NCBI RefSeq assembly: GCF_028657945.1
Contig: NZ_CP059693.1
Location: 5,890,001-5,954,000, forward strand
Length of the DNA stretch: 64,000 nucleotides
From: Thalassomonas haliotis
Lineage (GTDB): Bacteria > Pseudomonadota > Gammaproteobacteria > Enterobacterales > Alteromonadaceae
Direction of reading: 5' to 3'
A program made the translations under genes and the position numbers. The notes beneath the pieces are model-generated. The model made no database searches, had not been told where the DNA came from, and saw only the letters and a program-made list of their open reading frames with translations. Shown piece by piece: positions 8,795-17,882 of this stretch (positions within the stretch are counted from its first letter, which is position 1; every line of letters begins with the position of its first letter).

Positions 8795-9163
8795 ATGGCT
8801 GAATGTTATACCTCTGGAGATTTTAATAAATGCTTCAATGAAAACATGTAAGCTCTAGGCTTACCTTTTCCTTCGACATTTTTTGATAGCGACAATGCAG
8901 CAATAGCACATGCCGTAATTATGGTTGAAACGTTGAAAACCTTAGGCAAAGGGGCAACTGTTGCAAAACTCATTGATGCTACCAGGGACCAGGAAAAGTT
9001 AAAAGTTGCAGCTACGCTCGGTGCTGCTGCATATGTTGGCGCAATTATCGGGAGTATTGCAATTGCAAGTGGCCGATCACTGGCCTGTGGCTCACAAATA
9101 TCTGATATATTTGTTTTTTTTCACCAAAACAAATTAGAATTTGATGGCTGGCATTCTTTGTGA
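8795..9163 (+). pseudogene. Short alanine/glycine-rich protein gene interrupted by an in-frame TAA
   Basis: An ATG at 8795 follows an AAAGGAAA ribosome binding site and opens MAECYTSGDFNKCFNENM. It then meets TAA at 8849-8851. The same frame continues without a stop to 9163: 'ALGLPFPSTFF', then 'VETLKTLGKGATVAKLI', a small-residue hydrophobic segment 'AAAYVGAIIGSIAIASG' and 'SQISDIFVFFHQNKLEFDGWHSL'. Without the stop the product would be 122 aa. A downstream start at 8921 gives 80 aa but has no good ribosome binding site. The family is not recognised. A recent nonsense mutation is the simplest reading. Confidence 0.6.
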
Positions 9164-9305
9164 CAAGAGTGCTTATATCCGTCATAGCCAAACCTGTAAA
9201 AAGTAAATTTGGCAATAAAGAAAAACCTGATAAAAGCATAAACTCAGACAGTTAAAAGCATTGCTCCTATCGCCGCAATACATTTAACTGCCGGTTAAGC
9301 TGTCA

Positions 9306-9926
9306 TCAGCTTTTTTGATATCCCCAACGCGGCATAATGCTTTGCTCAATATTGAGATGATCTAAAATCCGCCCCACCATAAAATCAATCAAATCATTAA
9401 TAGATTGCGGGTTGTGATAAAACCCCGGCGCCGCCGGCATAATAGTCACCCCTTGCTGGGATAAAGACAGCATATTTTGTAAATGTATGGTGGAAAACGG
9501 GGTTTCCCTGGGCACCAGGATCAACTGCCCCCTCTCCTTTATCACCACATCCGCCGCCCGCTCGATCAAATTATCGCTCATGCCGGTACTGATCGCGGCC
9601 AAAGTGCCGGTAGAGCAGGGACATACCACCATGACTCCCGGCGCCGCCGATCCGGACGCCACCGGGGAAAACCATTGCTCTTTACCAAAAACCGTGATTT
9701 GTCCTGCTTTGGCTGAAAACTTTTCTGTTAAAAACTCAGAGGCGGCTTCAGGCGCACCGGGCAACTTCAAGCCGACTTCGGTATCGAACACCACCCGGGC
9801 GGCACTGGAGTATAAAAGGTATATCTGGTAATTCGCCGCCACCAGACATTCAATCAGGCGTAAGGCATAAGCCGAGCCTGAGGCTCCGGTGAGCGCCAGG
9901 GTGATTTTTTTCGTAAAGTCAGACAC
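9306..9926 (-). CDS. ubiX: Flavin prenyltransferase UbiX
   Basis: It makes prenylated FMN, the cofactor of the UbiD decarboxylase in ubiquinone synthesis. '[21 protein letters not shown]' is the N-terminal flavin-binding loop. '[32 protein letters not shown]' and '[17 protein letters not shown]' are family signatures, quoted here from positions spread over the protein. I start it at the GTG at 9926 (GGGG box about 9 nt upstream), giving 206 aa. A longer frame to 10007 would overlap mpl. It lies 40 bp after mpl on the same strand. Confidence 0.93.
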   Translation of the reverse strand: MSDFTKKITLALTGASGSAYALRLIECLVAANYQIYLLYSSAARVVFDTEVGLKLPGAPEAASEFLTEKFSAKAGQITVFGKEQWFSPVASGSAAPGVMVVCPCSTGTLAAISTGMSDNLIERAADVVIKERGQLILVPRETPFSTIHLQNMLSLSQQGVTIMPAAPGFYHNPQSINDLIDFMVGRILDHLNIEQSIMPRWGYQKS

Positions 9927-9966
9927 TAGAAACAGCCCCGCAAGTTGATAACTAAAGGATAAAAGA

Positions 9967-11343
9967 TCATGCCAACGCCTGCAGTAATTTATCATGAAAG
10001 CCGCCAAAGCCGCCGTTACTCATGATCAGTACGGTATCACCCGGCCGGGCCTGCTTAGCCACCAACTCCACCAGGCGATCCACTTCGGTTGCCACCCGGT
10101 AGTTTTGCTGTTCGCTAAAGGCCAGCTCATTCGCCGCCCATAAAACCTGCTCTGACTGCAGGATAAAAATTTCATCCGCTTTAATCAGCGAAGAGGCCAG
10201 CAGGTCTTTATGTATGCCCCGCTTCATGGTATTCGATCTCGGCTCTAACACCGCCAATATCCGCTGGTTACCGACATGGGCGCGCAGCCCGTCCAGGGTT
10301 TTGGCAATCGCGGTGGGATGGTGGGCAAAATCGTCATAGACCCGGATATCGTTCACTGTACCCCTAAGCTCTAACCGGCGTTTGGTATTGATAAATTCCC
10401 CCAGGGCCTCTATCGCAACCTTGGCGGGTACACCGGCATGACGGGCGGCGGCAATCGCCATTAAGGCATTGTCGATATTAAAATCACCGATCAGGTCCCA
10501 TTTGACCCTGCCTTGCTCTTCCCCCTGCCCTTGCTCGTCATAAAAGCGGACAATAAATTCACTGCCGTCGGCCGCCAATTTTTCCGCATGCCAGCCCGGC
10601 TTATGTTTACTGTCTTTGATGCTATATTCTGTCGGTGTCCAGCAGCCCATTGCCAGGGTTTCTGCAACCGCCGATTCAGATTGCGGCGACAGGATCAAAC
10701 CGTTTGACGGCACCATACGGATCAAATGATGGAACTGACGCTGAATATCACTAAGATTATTAAAGATATCGGCATGATCAAACTCCATATTGTTGATCAC
10801 TAAGGTGCGCGGCCGGTAATGGACAAACTTGGAGCGCTTATCAAAGAAGGCGGTATCGTACTCGTCTGCCTCAATAACAAAAAACGGCGATTCCCCCAGT
10901 CGCGCCGAGCTGGAAAAATTCTGCGGCACGCCGCCAATCAGGTAACCCGGGGACATATGGGCGTATTCTAAAATCCAGGTGAGCATGCTGCTGGTGGTGG
11001 TTTTCCCATGGGTGCCGGAAACGGCCAGCACCCAGCGATCTTTTAACACATTGTCCAGCAGCCACTGTGGCCCGGAAGTATAGGGAATATTACGGTCCAG
11101 CACATACTCTACCATGGGATTCCCCCGGCTCATGGCATTGCCGACGATAACCAGATCCGGTTCATCCTGCAAATGCTCGGGTAAATAACCTTGCTTTAAT
11201 TCGATGCCCAGTTGCTCAAGCTGAGTACTCATGGGCGGATAAACATTGGCGTCGCATCCGGAGACCCTGAACCCCAGTTGCTTGGCGATGGCGGCGATAC
11301 CACCCATAAAAGTGCCGCAAATACCTAAAATATGAAGATGCAT
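9967..11343 (-). CDS. mpl: UDP-N-acetylmuramate:L-Ala-gamma-D-Glu-meso-DAP ligase
   Basis: 458 aa. This Mur-ligase family enzyme of murein recycling joins the free tripeptide to UDP-MurNAc in the cytoplasm. The Rossmann start '[14 protein letters not shown]', the ATP loop '[11 protein letters not shown]' (about residues 110-120), '[16 protein letters not shown]' and the C-terminal '[10 protein letters not shown]' are all present. The length matches E. coli Mpl (457 aa). ubiX follows at once, probably in the same transcript. Confidence 0.96.
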   Translation of the reverse strand: MHLHILGICGTFMGGIAAIAKQLGFRVSGCDANVYPPMSTQLEQLGIELKQGYLPEHLQDEPDLVIVGNAMSRGNPMVEYVLDRNIPYTSGPQWLLDNVLKDRWVLAVSGTHGKTTTSSMLTWILEYAHMSPGYLIGGVPQNFSSSARLGESPFFVIEADEYDTAFFDKRSKFVHYRPRTLVINNMEFDHADIFNNLSDIQRQFHHLIRMVPSNGLILSPQSESAVAETLAMGCWTPTEYSIKDSKHKPGWHAEKLAADGSEFIVRFYDEQGQGEEQGRVKWDLIGDFNIDNALMAIAAARHAGVPAKVAIEALGEFINTKRRLELRGTVNDIRVYDDFAHHPTAIAKTLDGLRAHVGNQRILAVLEPRSNTMKRGIHKDLLASSLIKADEIFILQSEQVLWAANELAFSEQQNYRVATEVDRLVELVAKQARPGDTVLIMSNGGFGGFHDKLLQALA

Positions 11344-11542
11344 AGTACTACCAGTTTGATAAATATGAATTTTTCTTTTCAGTTGTCAGATAACCAAATC
11401 TTAAGCCTGCCAATATACCCTACTCGGACAAATTCTTATACAAAAACACCGTTTTCCCGTCCGCAGTAGCTGAGGTTTTTTGTTGCAATCTTAAGCTAAG
11501 TTCATCAAGATCAAGGGATATCAGATCAAAGAGGAACAACAA

Positions 11543-13483
11543 GTGTCGGCAGCAAGCATACAGGAAATCCAGGTATACCCGATAAAGTCCAGCGCAGGCA
11601 TCAGCCTGTCGAGCAGCTGGATCGACGAGTTCGGCCTTTCATTTGACCGCCGTTTCGTCCTGAGCGAGAAAAATGGCCAGTTCATTACCGGCCGTACCGA
11701 TGCGAAAATTTGCTTGATCCAGGCCAATATCACCGCTTCAGGGCTGATGTTGACCGCTCCCGGCATGAAACCACTAAGCATAAGTTATCAAGATTTTTCC
11801 CAAAACTACCGCCAGGTCACCGTCTGGAAAGACAAGATTTCAGCCCTGCATTGTCATCTCGAATATGACCTCTGGTTTAGCCGATATCTGGGAAAGAGCT
11901 GCCAGCTTTATTATTTCGGTGACGACTCCAGGCGAGCGGTAAAACGCCGGGACGAGCAACTGGCCTTTGCCGACGGTTATCCCCTGATGATGATTTCCCA
12001 GGCGTCCCTGGATGACTTAAACCGGCGCTGCCCGGATAACTTTACCATGGCGAGTTTTCGCCCCAACCTGATCATAAAAAACGGCGAGGCCTATGCCGAA
12101 GATACCTGGTCGCGTATCCGCATCGGCGAGGTGGAATTTGAGCTGCCCAAACCTTGCACCCGTTGTATTTTCACCACAGTCGATCCGAAAACCGGCGTTA
12201 AACACCCGAAAATGGAGCCGTTAACTACCCTGAAAAGTTATCGCCAGCTGGAAAAGGGCGATGTCGCCTTTGGTTATAATCTGGTGCCCCTTAATCGTGG
12301 ACAAATAGCGGTCGGGGATGAAATAACTGTGATTAAGCGCCATGATGCCCCGGTTTTTACGACAGGAAAAATCACAACGGCGCCGACAAAAGCCGCAACA
12401 GAAAAAAGTGGAAACTTCTCCCTGGTCTGTCAAAAAATCATTCAGGAAACCCATGATGTCAAAAGCTTTATCCTGATCCCGGAGCAAGGCACGGCCGGCG
12501 ACATTGCTTACCAGGCGGGGCAACATTTGCCGATAAGCCTGATCATAGCCGGAGAAAAGGTCAATGCCACTTATACCTTGTCTTCTTCTCCGACACGAGG
12601 CGGCCATTTGATGATCACGGTAAAACGTGTGCCGGGGGGCCGGGTTTCTAATTTCTTACATGATGAATTTAACATAGGCGATAGCCTGAGTGCCGGGAAG
12701 CCCGGAGGAAAATTTCATCTCAACAGCGCCGATACCAGCAAGATTTTATTGCTGTCTGCCGGCAGCGGCATTACCCCTATGCTGTCTATGCTCAAAGCCA
12801 TGACAGATCAGGCGCTGGATAACGATGTGGTATTTTTTCACAGCGCCCGCAGCGAAAAAGATTTGATCGCAAAAGAAGAGGTGGCCGCCCTGGCCCTGCA
12901 CCACGGGAATTGCCGGGTCAGTTATACCCTGACCCGTTCGGCAACGCCCCAGTGGACGGATTATCAGGGACACCTTAACAGCCGCATGCTGGCGAAAATT
13001 CCCGACCTTGCCCAACGTCAGGTCTTTGTTTGCGGCCCCGAGACTTTCCGGGAAAATGCCAGACAACTGCTGTTGTCATTAGGCTTGCCGGAGAGTGCCT
13101 ACCATTTTGAAAGTTTTGGCGCGGTAAAAAAAACCGGCCAGGAAAAACTGCCAGAGCAAACCGGACAGGCAGAGCAAACCGGGCAGGCAGAACAAGTCAC
13201 CCGGGTGAAAACGGCCAAAAAGGTCAATATTCTGTTTGATTCCTGGGACAAGCAGATCGAAGGTAACAATAGCGAGTCCTTGCTGGATCAGGGAGAAGCC
13301 GCCGGTTTGATCTTGCCCTATTCCTGCCGCGGCGGCATGTGCGGCAGCTGTAAAGTCAAACTGGAAAGCGGCGAAGTGGAACAATTGGCCAGCGACGGTT
13401 TATCCGATGGTGAAAAAGAGCAGGGCTATATACTGGCCTGCAGCTGTATCCCTGCTAGTGATGTAGTGATCAGCCAGGGCTAG
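11543..13483 (+). CDS. MOSC domain / ferredoxin-NAD(P) reductase / [2Fe-2S] fusion (YcbX-like, extended)
   Basis: 646 aa, starting at GTG 11543 behind GAGGAA. Residues 1-110 are a MOSC N-terminal barrel ('IQVYPIKSSAGISLSSSW'). Residues 150-265 are the MOSC domain ('FELPKPCTRCIFTTVDPKTG'). Residues 285-390 are an FAD-binding barrel and about 395-510 an NAD(P) lobe ('LLSAGSGITPMLSML', 'FVCGPETFRENA'). The last 85 residues are a plant-type ferredoxin ('SCRGGMCGSCKV' with a later 'LACSC'). E. coli YcbX has MOSC plus ferredoxin only, so this form carries its own reductase. A role in reducing N-hydroxylated compounds with molybdenum cofactor is expected from the family. A duplicated GQAEQT linker precedes the ferredoxin. 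Confidence 0.9.
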   Translation: MSAASIQEIQVYPIKSSAGISLSSSWIDEFGLSFDRRFVLSEKNGQFITGRTDAKICLIQANITASGLMLTAPGMKPLSISYQDFSQNYRQVTVWKDKISALHCHLEYDLWFSRYLGKSCQLYYFGDDSRRAVKRRDEQLAFADGYPLMMISQASLDDLNRRCPDNFTMASFRPNLIIKNGEAYAEDTWSRIRIGEVEFELPKPCTRCIFTTVDPKTGVKHPKMEPLTTLKSYRQLEKGDVAFGYNLVPLNRGQIAVGDEITVIKRHDAPVFTTGKITTAPTKAATEKSGNFSLVCQKIIQETHDVKSFILIPEQGTAGDIAYQAGQHLPISLIIAGEKVNATYTLSSSPTRGGHLMITVKRVPGGRVSNFLHDEFNIGDSLSAGKPGGKFHLNSADTSKILLLSAGSGITPMLSMLKAMTDQALDNDVVFFHSARSEKDLIAKEEVAALALHHGNCRVSYTLTRSATPQWTDYQGHLNSRMLAKIPDLAQRQVFVCGPETFRENARQLLLSLGLPESAYHFESFGAVKKTGQEKLPEQTGQAEQTGQAEQVTRVKTAKKVNILFDSWDKQIEGNNSESLLDQGEAAGLILPYSCRGGMCGSCKVKLESGEVEQLASDGLSDGEKEQGYILACSCIPASDVVISQG

Positions 13484-13526
13484 CTATTTATGCTCGCCCC
13501 TGAGACGTAAACAACAGGAGGGACAA

Positions 13527-13904
13527 ATGTCAGCCTTATCACAATATCCGATCGTGGTCTTGTACGATGGCGTTTGCCCCACCTGCATCAAAGACAGACA
13601 ACACTACCAGCAGCTGGCGGGGCGCAAGGATGATGCCATTTTATGGCTGGATATCAATCAGCACCAGCAGATATTAAAACAATTTGCCATCAGCGAGCAG
13701 GCAGCCATGACGGAATTACATCTGATCGTCAACGGCAAAAGAGTCGTCAAAGAATTAGACGCCTATATCTTGCTGCTCAGCCATGTCTGGTGGTTGAAAC
13801 CCCTGGCCTGGTTTATCTCAGTTCCCTTTATCAAGGCGCCACTGGCAAGGTATTATCATTACCGGGTAAACAAAAGGTTAACGGCAAGCGGACGACTGAA
13901 ATGA
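13527..13904 (+). CDS. DUF393 / DCC-type thiol-disulfide oxidoreductase-like protein
   Basis: 125 aa, behind a strong AGGAGGG-type box. The N-terminal 'VLYDGVCPTCIKDRQ' is the D-x3-C-x2-C signature of the DCC (DUF393) family, with a thioredoxin-like fold predicted. Further on, 'WLDINQHQQILKQFAI' and 'ELHLIVNGKRVVKELDAY' fit the family. Its stop overlaps the pxpA start (ATGA), so it leads a four-gene operon. A redox role is inferred, and its link to oxoproline metabolism is not obvious. Confidence 0.85.
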   Translation: MSALSQYPIVVLYDGVCPTCIKDRQHYQQLAGRKDDAILWLDINQHQQILKQFAISEQAAMTELHLIVNGKRVVKELDAYILLLSHVWWLKPLAWFISVPFIKAPLARYYHYRVNKRLTASGRLK

Positions 13905-14629
13905 AATTAAACTGCGATCTCGGGGAAAGCTTCGGCTTATGGCAAAAAGGCGATGACCGGGCGATCATGCCCCATATAGATTTAGCCAATATCGCCTGCG
14001 GTTTTCATGCCTCAGATCCCCTGACCATGTTAAAAACCGTGCGACTCGCGCGAAAACACCAGGTTAGCATAGGCGCCCATCCCGGTTATCCCGATTTACT
14101 CGGCTTTGGCCGGCGTTCCATGCTTTATCCAGACGATGAATTAATAGCAATCATCCACTACCAGATCGGGGCATTACAGGCCATCTGCCAAAGTGAAAAT
14201 ACCCGGGTGAGTTATGTCAAACCCCATGGCGCCCTGTACAACGATATGATGAATAACCCGGCGGTCTTTACCTGTGTCTGCCGGGCCATAGCACAAATCG
14301 CCCCTGAGCTGCCCTTGATGATACAAGCTTTGCCCGATCCGGCCCCTTACCAGCAAATTGCCGGGGAATATGGACTCTCTTTGTGGTTTGAAGCTTTTGC
14401 CGATCGCCATTATCAGGATAACGGCCTGCTGGTATCCCGCAGTGAGAGTCATGCCGTTATTGAGAACAGCGAGCAGGTAGTTGAGCGTTGCCGCCACTTA
14501 AAACAACACGGAAAATTACTGAGCGCAAACGACAAAGTGCTGACTTTACAGGTGGATACTTTATGTGTACACGGTGATAACCCGGCAGCGGTCGACCTGG
14601 TGCGCCGGTTAAGTAAAATCCTCGCATGA
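13901..14629 (+). CDS. pxpA: 5-oxoprolinase subunit PxpA (LamB/YcsF family)
   Basis: 242 aa. PxpA with PxpB and PxpC cleaves 5-oxoproline to glutamate using ATP. The start at 13901 gives the typical 'MKLNCDLGESFG' N-terminus. A longer upstream frame only overlaps DUF393. Signatures: 'IDLANIACGFHASDP', 'IGAHPGYPDLLGFGRR', 'VKPHGALYNDM' and 'LTLQVDTLCVHGDNP'. It overlaps the next gene by 4 bp. Confidence 0.95.
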   Translation: MKLNCDLGESFGLWQKGDDRAIMPHIDLANIACGFHASDPLTMLKTVRLARKHQVSIGAHPGYPDLLGFGRRSMLYPDDELIAIIHYQIGALQAICQSENTRVSYVKPHGALYNDMMNNPAVFTCVCRAIAQIAPELPLMIQALPDPAPYQQIAGEYGLSLWFEAFADRHYQDNGLLVSRSESHAVIENSEQVVERCRHLKQHGKLLSANDKVLTLQVDTLCVHGDNPAAVDLVRRLSKILA

Positions 14630-15363
14630 CCGGGAAAGATTCAGAGCTGCCGCCATTTGCTGTCTCGCTGGAAGCCGTCAGTGAAAATGCCGTCTTACTG
14701 AGTTGGCCAGAAAAAATATGCCCAGCGCAGCACAGGCATATTATCGCTTGCCGTGATGCCATCCACCAGCAACTAACCGATCTGATTATTGACAGTGTGG
14801 CCAGCTATAACACCTTAATGGTGTATTACCATTTCCAATTCACCAATATCCGGACTCTGACAAGTCGGCTGCAGCAGCTCATAGCACAAACCCGGGAAAA
14901 TGAGCTTACTCAGGATGAAGATTTAGTGCTGGAGATCCCTGTCTATTATGGCGGACAGGCCGGCTGGGATCTTTCCCGGGTGGCAGAGCAAACCAAGCTG
15001 AGCCCGGATAGGGTCATAGAACTGCATCAGGCCACCACTTACCGGGCCTATGCCCTGGGTTTTACCCCCGGGTTTTGTTATCTCGGCTCACTGCCGCCCC
15101 GGTTGCAGCTGCCGCGCAGGAGCAAGCCCAGGGCAAGCGTGCCTAAAGGAGCGGTTGCCATCGCAGGTTTGCAAACCGCAGTGTACCCCAATGCCAGTCC
15201 CGGGGGCTGGCATATTCTGGGGCAAACCCCTTTAGCCATGTACAGCATAGTAACACGGGAATTTCAGCCCCTGCTCACCCCGGGCCAGCGGGTCCGGTTT
15301 ACCGCCATCGACGCGAAAACCTTTAAAGAAATGTCGGGTGAACTGGTACTGGAGGGCAAATAA
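14626..15363 (+). CDS. pxpB: 5-oxoprolinase subunit PxpB (KipI family)
   Basis: 245 aa. The KipI/PxpB pattern is clear: 'LTDLIIDSVASYNTLMVYY', 'IPVYYGGQAGWDLSRVAEQ', 'YRAYALGFTPGFCYLGSLP' and 'ASVPKGAVAIAGLQTAVYP'. The C-terminal cyclophilin-like half is complete. It is translationally coupled on both sides (ATGA with pxpA, TAATG with pxpC) and is expected to act with them as the oxoprolinase complex in the cytoplasm. Confidence 0.95.
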   Translation: MTGKDSELPPFAVSLEAVSENAVLLSWPEKICPAQHRHIIACRDAIHQQLTDLIIDSVASYNTLMVYYHFQFTNIRTLTSRLQQLIAQTRENELTQDEDLVLEIPVYYGGQAGWDLSRVAEQTKLSPDRVIELHQATTYRAYALGFTPGFCYLGSLPPRLQLPRRSKPRASVPKGAVAIAGLQTAVYPNASPGGWHILGQTPLAMYSIVTREFQPLLTPGQRVRFTAIDAKTFKEMSGELVLEGK

Positions 15364-16385
15364 TGCCAACGCATAACACCAAAATGCCGAGGCAAAATAC
15401 ACTCAAGGTCCTCAAAGCCGGCGGCTTATGCTCGATACAAGACCTTGGCAGACCAGGTTGCCAGCATTTGGGTTTCAGCACGGGTGGTGCTGCCGATGAG
15501 CATGCCTATTTGACCGCGAATCAGTTACTGGGCAATAAAGCCAGTGCCGCGGCACTGGAGATCACCTTAGGCCAGCTGGTATTAAGGGCGGAATGCGACT
15601 GCACCATTGCCATCACCGGCGCAGACTGCAGGGCTTGCATTAATGAACAGCCGGTAGCGAACTGGCAGGTGCAACAGCTAAAGGCCGGCGATAACTTATC
15701 TTTTTCCCTGCCGACATCCGGCTTACACAGCTACCTGGCGGTCAGCGGCGGCATTGATACGCCGTTATGGTTAGGCAGCCGCTCACAAACCCTGAATGAA
15801 CCTGGCCTGGCAGCAGGCCTGGGGAAAATCGCCGTAAACTGCGAACTCCCGCTTACCGACACTTGCTTTAACCCGGCCCCGGGACAAAAGCAAAAAACAC
15901 AGCAAATAAAAAGAAATTACGCCAGTTTTTATCCCCCCGGGATATTAACGGCGAGGTTTATTCCCCATAAATTATGGTTTTCCCTCGATAACAACACTCA
16001 ACAGCGTTTTATCACCACAGACTACAAAATTAGCAAAGACAGTAACCGTATGGGATACCGCTTAAGCTCAGCTGCAGGCCTTACCGTAAAAGATAGCGAA
16101 AAAGACAGCGGGAAAAATCAAACAGAGATAGTGCTGACCGGCAATCTTTCCCGGGCGGTCACCTTTGGCACCATCCAACTCCCGGACTTTCATCACCCGA
16201 TAGTGCTGATGAAAGAACGACAAACCATAGGCGGTTATCCGGTGATCGGTGCCGTTATGCAAACCGATTTATTTCGCTTAAGCCAGAAGCGTCCGGGAGA
16301 ATCGCTACGTTTTGTGCCTGTGACCCTGGAACAGGCCCAACAACAATTAGCCGGGTTTTACCGGCAAAGGATTTCCCCCCGATAA
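15363..16385 (+). CDS. pxpC: 5-oxoprolinase subunit PxpC (biotin-dependent carboxyltransferase-like)
   Basis: 340 aa. Family hallmarks are 'LKAGGLCSIQDLGRPGCQHLGFSTGGAADEHAY' (quoted in pieces across residues 15-50), 'LHSYLAVSGGIDTP', 'DSNRMGYRLS' and 'QTIGGYPVIGAVMQTDLFRLSQ'. The domain is also found in urea amidolyase. It is the last gene of the DUF393-pxpABC operon. No clear terminator follows, only a weak GTTTGC/GCAAAC hairpin. Confidence 0.95.
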   Translation: MPTHNTKMPRQNTLKVLKAGGLCSIQDLGRPGCQHLGFSTGGAADEHAYLTANQLLGNKASAAALEITLGQLVLRAECDCTIAITGADCRACINEQPVANWQVQQLKAGDNLSFSLPTSGLHSYLAVSGGIDTPLWLGSRSQTLNEPGLAAGLGKIAVNCELPLTDTCFNPAPGQKQKTQQIKRNYASFYPPGILTARFIPHKLWFSLDNNTQQRFITTDYKISKDSNRMGYRLSSAAGLTVKDSEKDSGKNQTEIVLTGNLSRAVTFGTIQLPDFHHPIVLMKERQTIGGYPVIGAVMQTDLFRLSQKRPGESLRFVPVTLEQAQQQLAGFYRQRISPR

Positions 16386-16709
16386 CATTCATAACGTTTG
16401 CTGCTCATTTAACGGCAAACAAGCTTGTTGTTGCTGTTGCCATAGTGCACCTAAGGCGGAGCGGCGCAGGCAGGAATAGACTTGTCGGCTCTGGCACGGC
16501 ACTATCTGAAGCCTCACCCTGGCGCAGAAAACGGCCGGCTGCAGAGAAAAATAATGCTCCATTAATGATGGGAATAAAGCGAAGGCGCTTTGATTGACTG
16601 CCATGCCAGCCAATCAAAGCAGCGATTATCAGGGTAACTGTTTTCCCCTACTTCCCCGACAGAAATAAAAGCAGTTCTGGCGGCAACCCTTAAGCCAGCA
16701 CTTGCCGGG
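16386..16709. other. Gene-free stretch between pxpC and the CPXCG gene
   Basis: 324 bp between two convergent genes. Two overlapping minus-strand frames of 70-74 codons exist, but they have skewed composition, no ribosome binding site and no family resemblance. A weak GTTTGC...GCAAAC hairpin at 16396-16420 could assist termination after pxpC. I see no other structure. Confidence 0.5.
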
Positions 16710-16916
16710 TTAAGGCACCAGCCCGGGCTCATCGGCGAAAAACATCTGTACTTGCTGCAAATACTCATTGATTTCCATCGCCGAATGAATATTACGGCAG
16801 CAAACCGGACATTCCAGGTAGTTGCCGGTATCTGCCGTATCCAGACCTAACGCCAGCTGTTGGTAATGGCCACAATGCGGACACTCCTGATTGCTACGTT
16901 TCAGTTCATGGATCAT
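16710..16916 (-). CDS. CPXCG-motif cysteine-rich protein
   Basis: 68 aa, with a strong AGGAG box 6 nt upstream of the ATG. The motif 'QECPHCGHYQQL' followed by 'YLECPVCCRNIHSAM' is the paired cysteine arrangement of the CPXCG family of small presumed zinc-binding proteins in gammaproteobacteria. The function is unknown. The protein is cytoplasmic by prediction. Confidence 0.88.
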   Translation of the reverse strand: MIHELKRSNQECPHCGHYQQLALGLDTADTGNYLECPVCCRNIHSAMEINEYLQQVQMFFADEPGLVP

Positions 16917-17115
16917 AACAAGCTCCTTAGCACCTGCTCTGAGGGCTTTCCTTTTGATCGACTCCTTTATTAGTATGGTGTATTTGCCGTTATTTGCTTA
17001 ATGAAGTGGAGCCGGGCGGCTAAATAGAAAAGTATTTTTTAAGGGGTGATTGAAAGCCGCTTTCAAGAAAAAACGGCTTGAAACCTGTTGGTCGTCCTTT
17101 CAACTCAATCAGGAG

Positions 17116-17376
17116 CTATATTGAATATCGTAATTTTATGTCCGGATGCATGTCAATTTCACCTTCACTGTCGATGGTGGCAAAGTTTTCTCCGCAAATC
17201 ATCACCACTAAACGGTTACCGCCGATGGTACGGATAAAACAAAGCTCATAATCACATTCAGCTAAGGATCTGACAGCAAATTTTTGCGCCAGGTTCAGCT
17301 GCTGCCAGATGGCATGACTTTCAACCGGGCGTAGTTTACGATGGATACTTGATGAGATTTTTCTGAAAATATTCAT
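17116..17376 (-). CDS. Hypothetical protein
   Basis: 86 aa, with a GAG box 7 nt before the ATG at 17376. The product is 'MNIFRKISSSIHRKLRPVE', then 'FAVRSLAECDYELCFIRTI' and 'RLVVMICGENFATIDSEGE'. It has no signal peptide, no membrane segment and no motif I recognise. Codon use and amino acid balance look like a real gene. Its neighbour on the same strand is the CPXCG gene. Confidence 0.55.
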   Translation of the reverse strand: MNIFRKISSSIHRKLRPVESHAIWQQLNLAQKFAVRSLAECDYELCFIRTIGGNRLVVMICGENFATIDSEGEIDMHPDIKLRYSI

Positions 17377-17882
17377 TTATATACTCGTAAAATTCCGTGT
17401 TAGACCAATAAGGCCGTTTAAAACTATCATTTTTAATGAGCCATATAAAAAAAGGCGAGTCAGATGAGGTGGATTGTAAAACAAACTTGTTACAACTAAC
17501 TTGACTGGTAAATGCATAATCTATTCCTTTAGATAAAACACTATTTTTTTCATAACGATAGAACAAAATGTTAAATAATACTAGTTATCAATAAAAGATA
17601 ATTGTAAAAGTTATAGACAACTTATTAGCAGAATAATTCAACAATATCAGTCTTTACCCGGGCAAAATGCTGCTTTTTTAAATAAAAACCAGGAAAAACA
17701 TTCTTGTAGTAACCTGGCTTGACAATTAAACAAACATTACTGCCGCCAAAGATTATCAACGGCCAGACAAAGTGTTTATTTATTGTTAACACCCTGTTGC
17801 TTATTTGAGCAAAACTCTCTAACATCAAGTATTATCCAGTCAATTGGATAATGCCAAAATTAATTTTCATAAAAGGATTTAT
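17377..17882. other. AT-rich gene-poor stretch
   Basis: About 500 bp with visibly lower G+C than its surroundings. Minus-strand frames at 17336-17566 (TTG start, no ribosome binding site) and 17625-17825 (67-codon class, weak GGA box) are not convincing. This could be a decayed or acquired segment, or the promoter region of the secreted-protein gene at 17883. Confidence 0.4.

Noticed and set aside
9160-9255. Possible frameshifted C-terminal extension of the interrupted gene at 8795
   Set aside because: A shifted frame stays open for about 30 codons, but without homologs there is no evidence it belongs to the gene.
16389-16617. Two overlapping minus-strand frames of 70-74 codons after pxpC
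   Set aside because: No ribosome binding site, skewed composition, mutual overlap in different frames and no recognisable motif.
17336-17566. 76-codon minus-strand frame overlapping the gene at 17116-17376
   Set aside because: It begins with TTG, has no ATG or ribosome binding site, and lies in AT-rich sequence where open frames by chance are less likely but its support is nil.
17625-17825. Minus-strand frame of about 66 codons
   Set aside because: Only a weak GGA box and no resemblance to any family; kept as part of the AT-rich gap.
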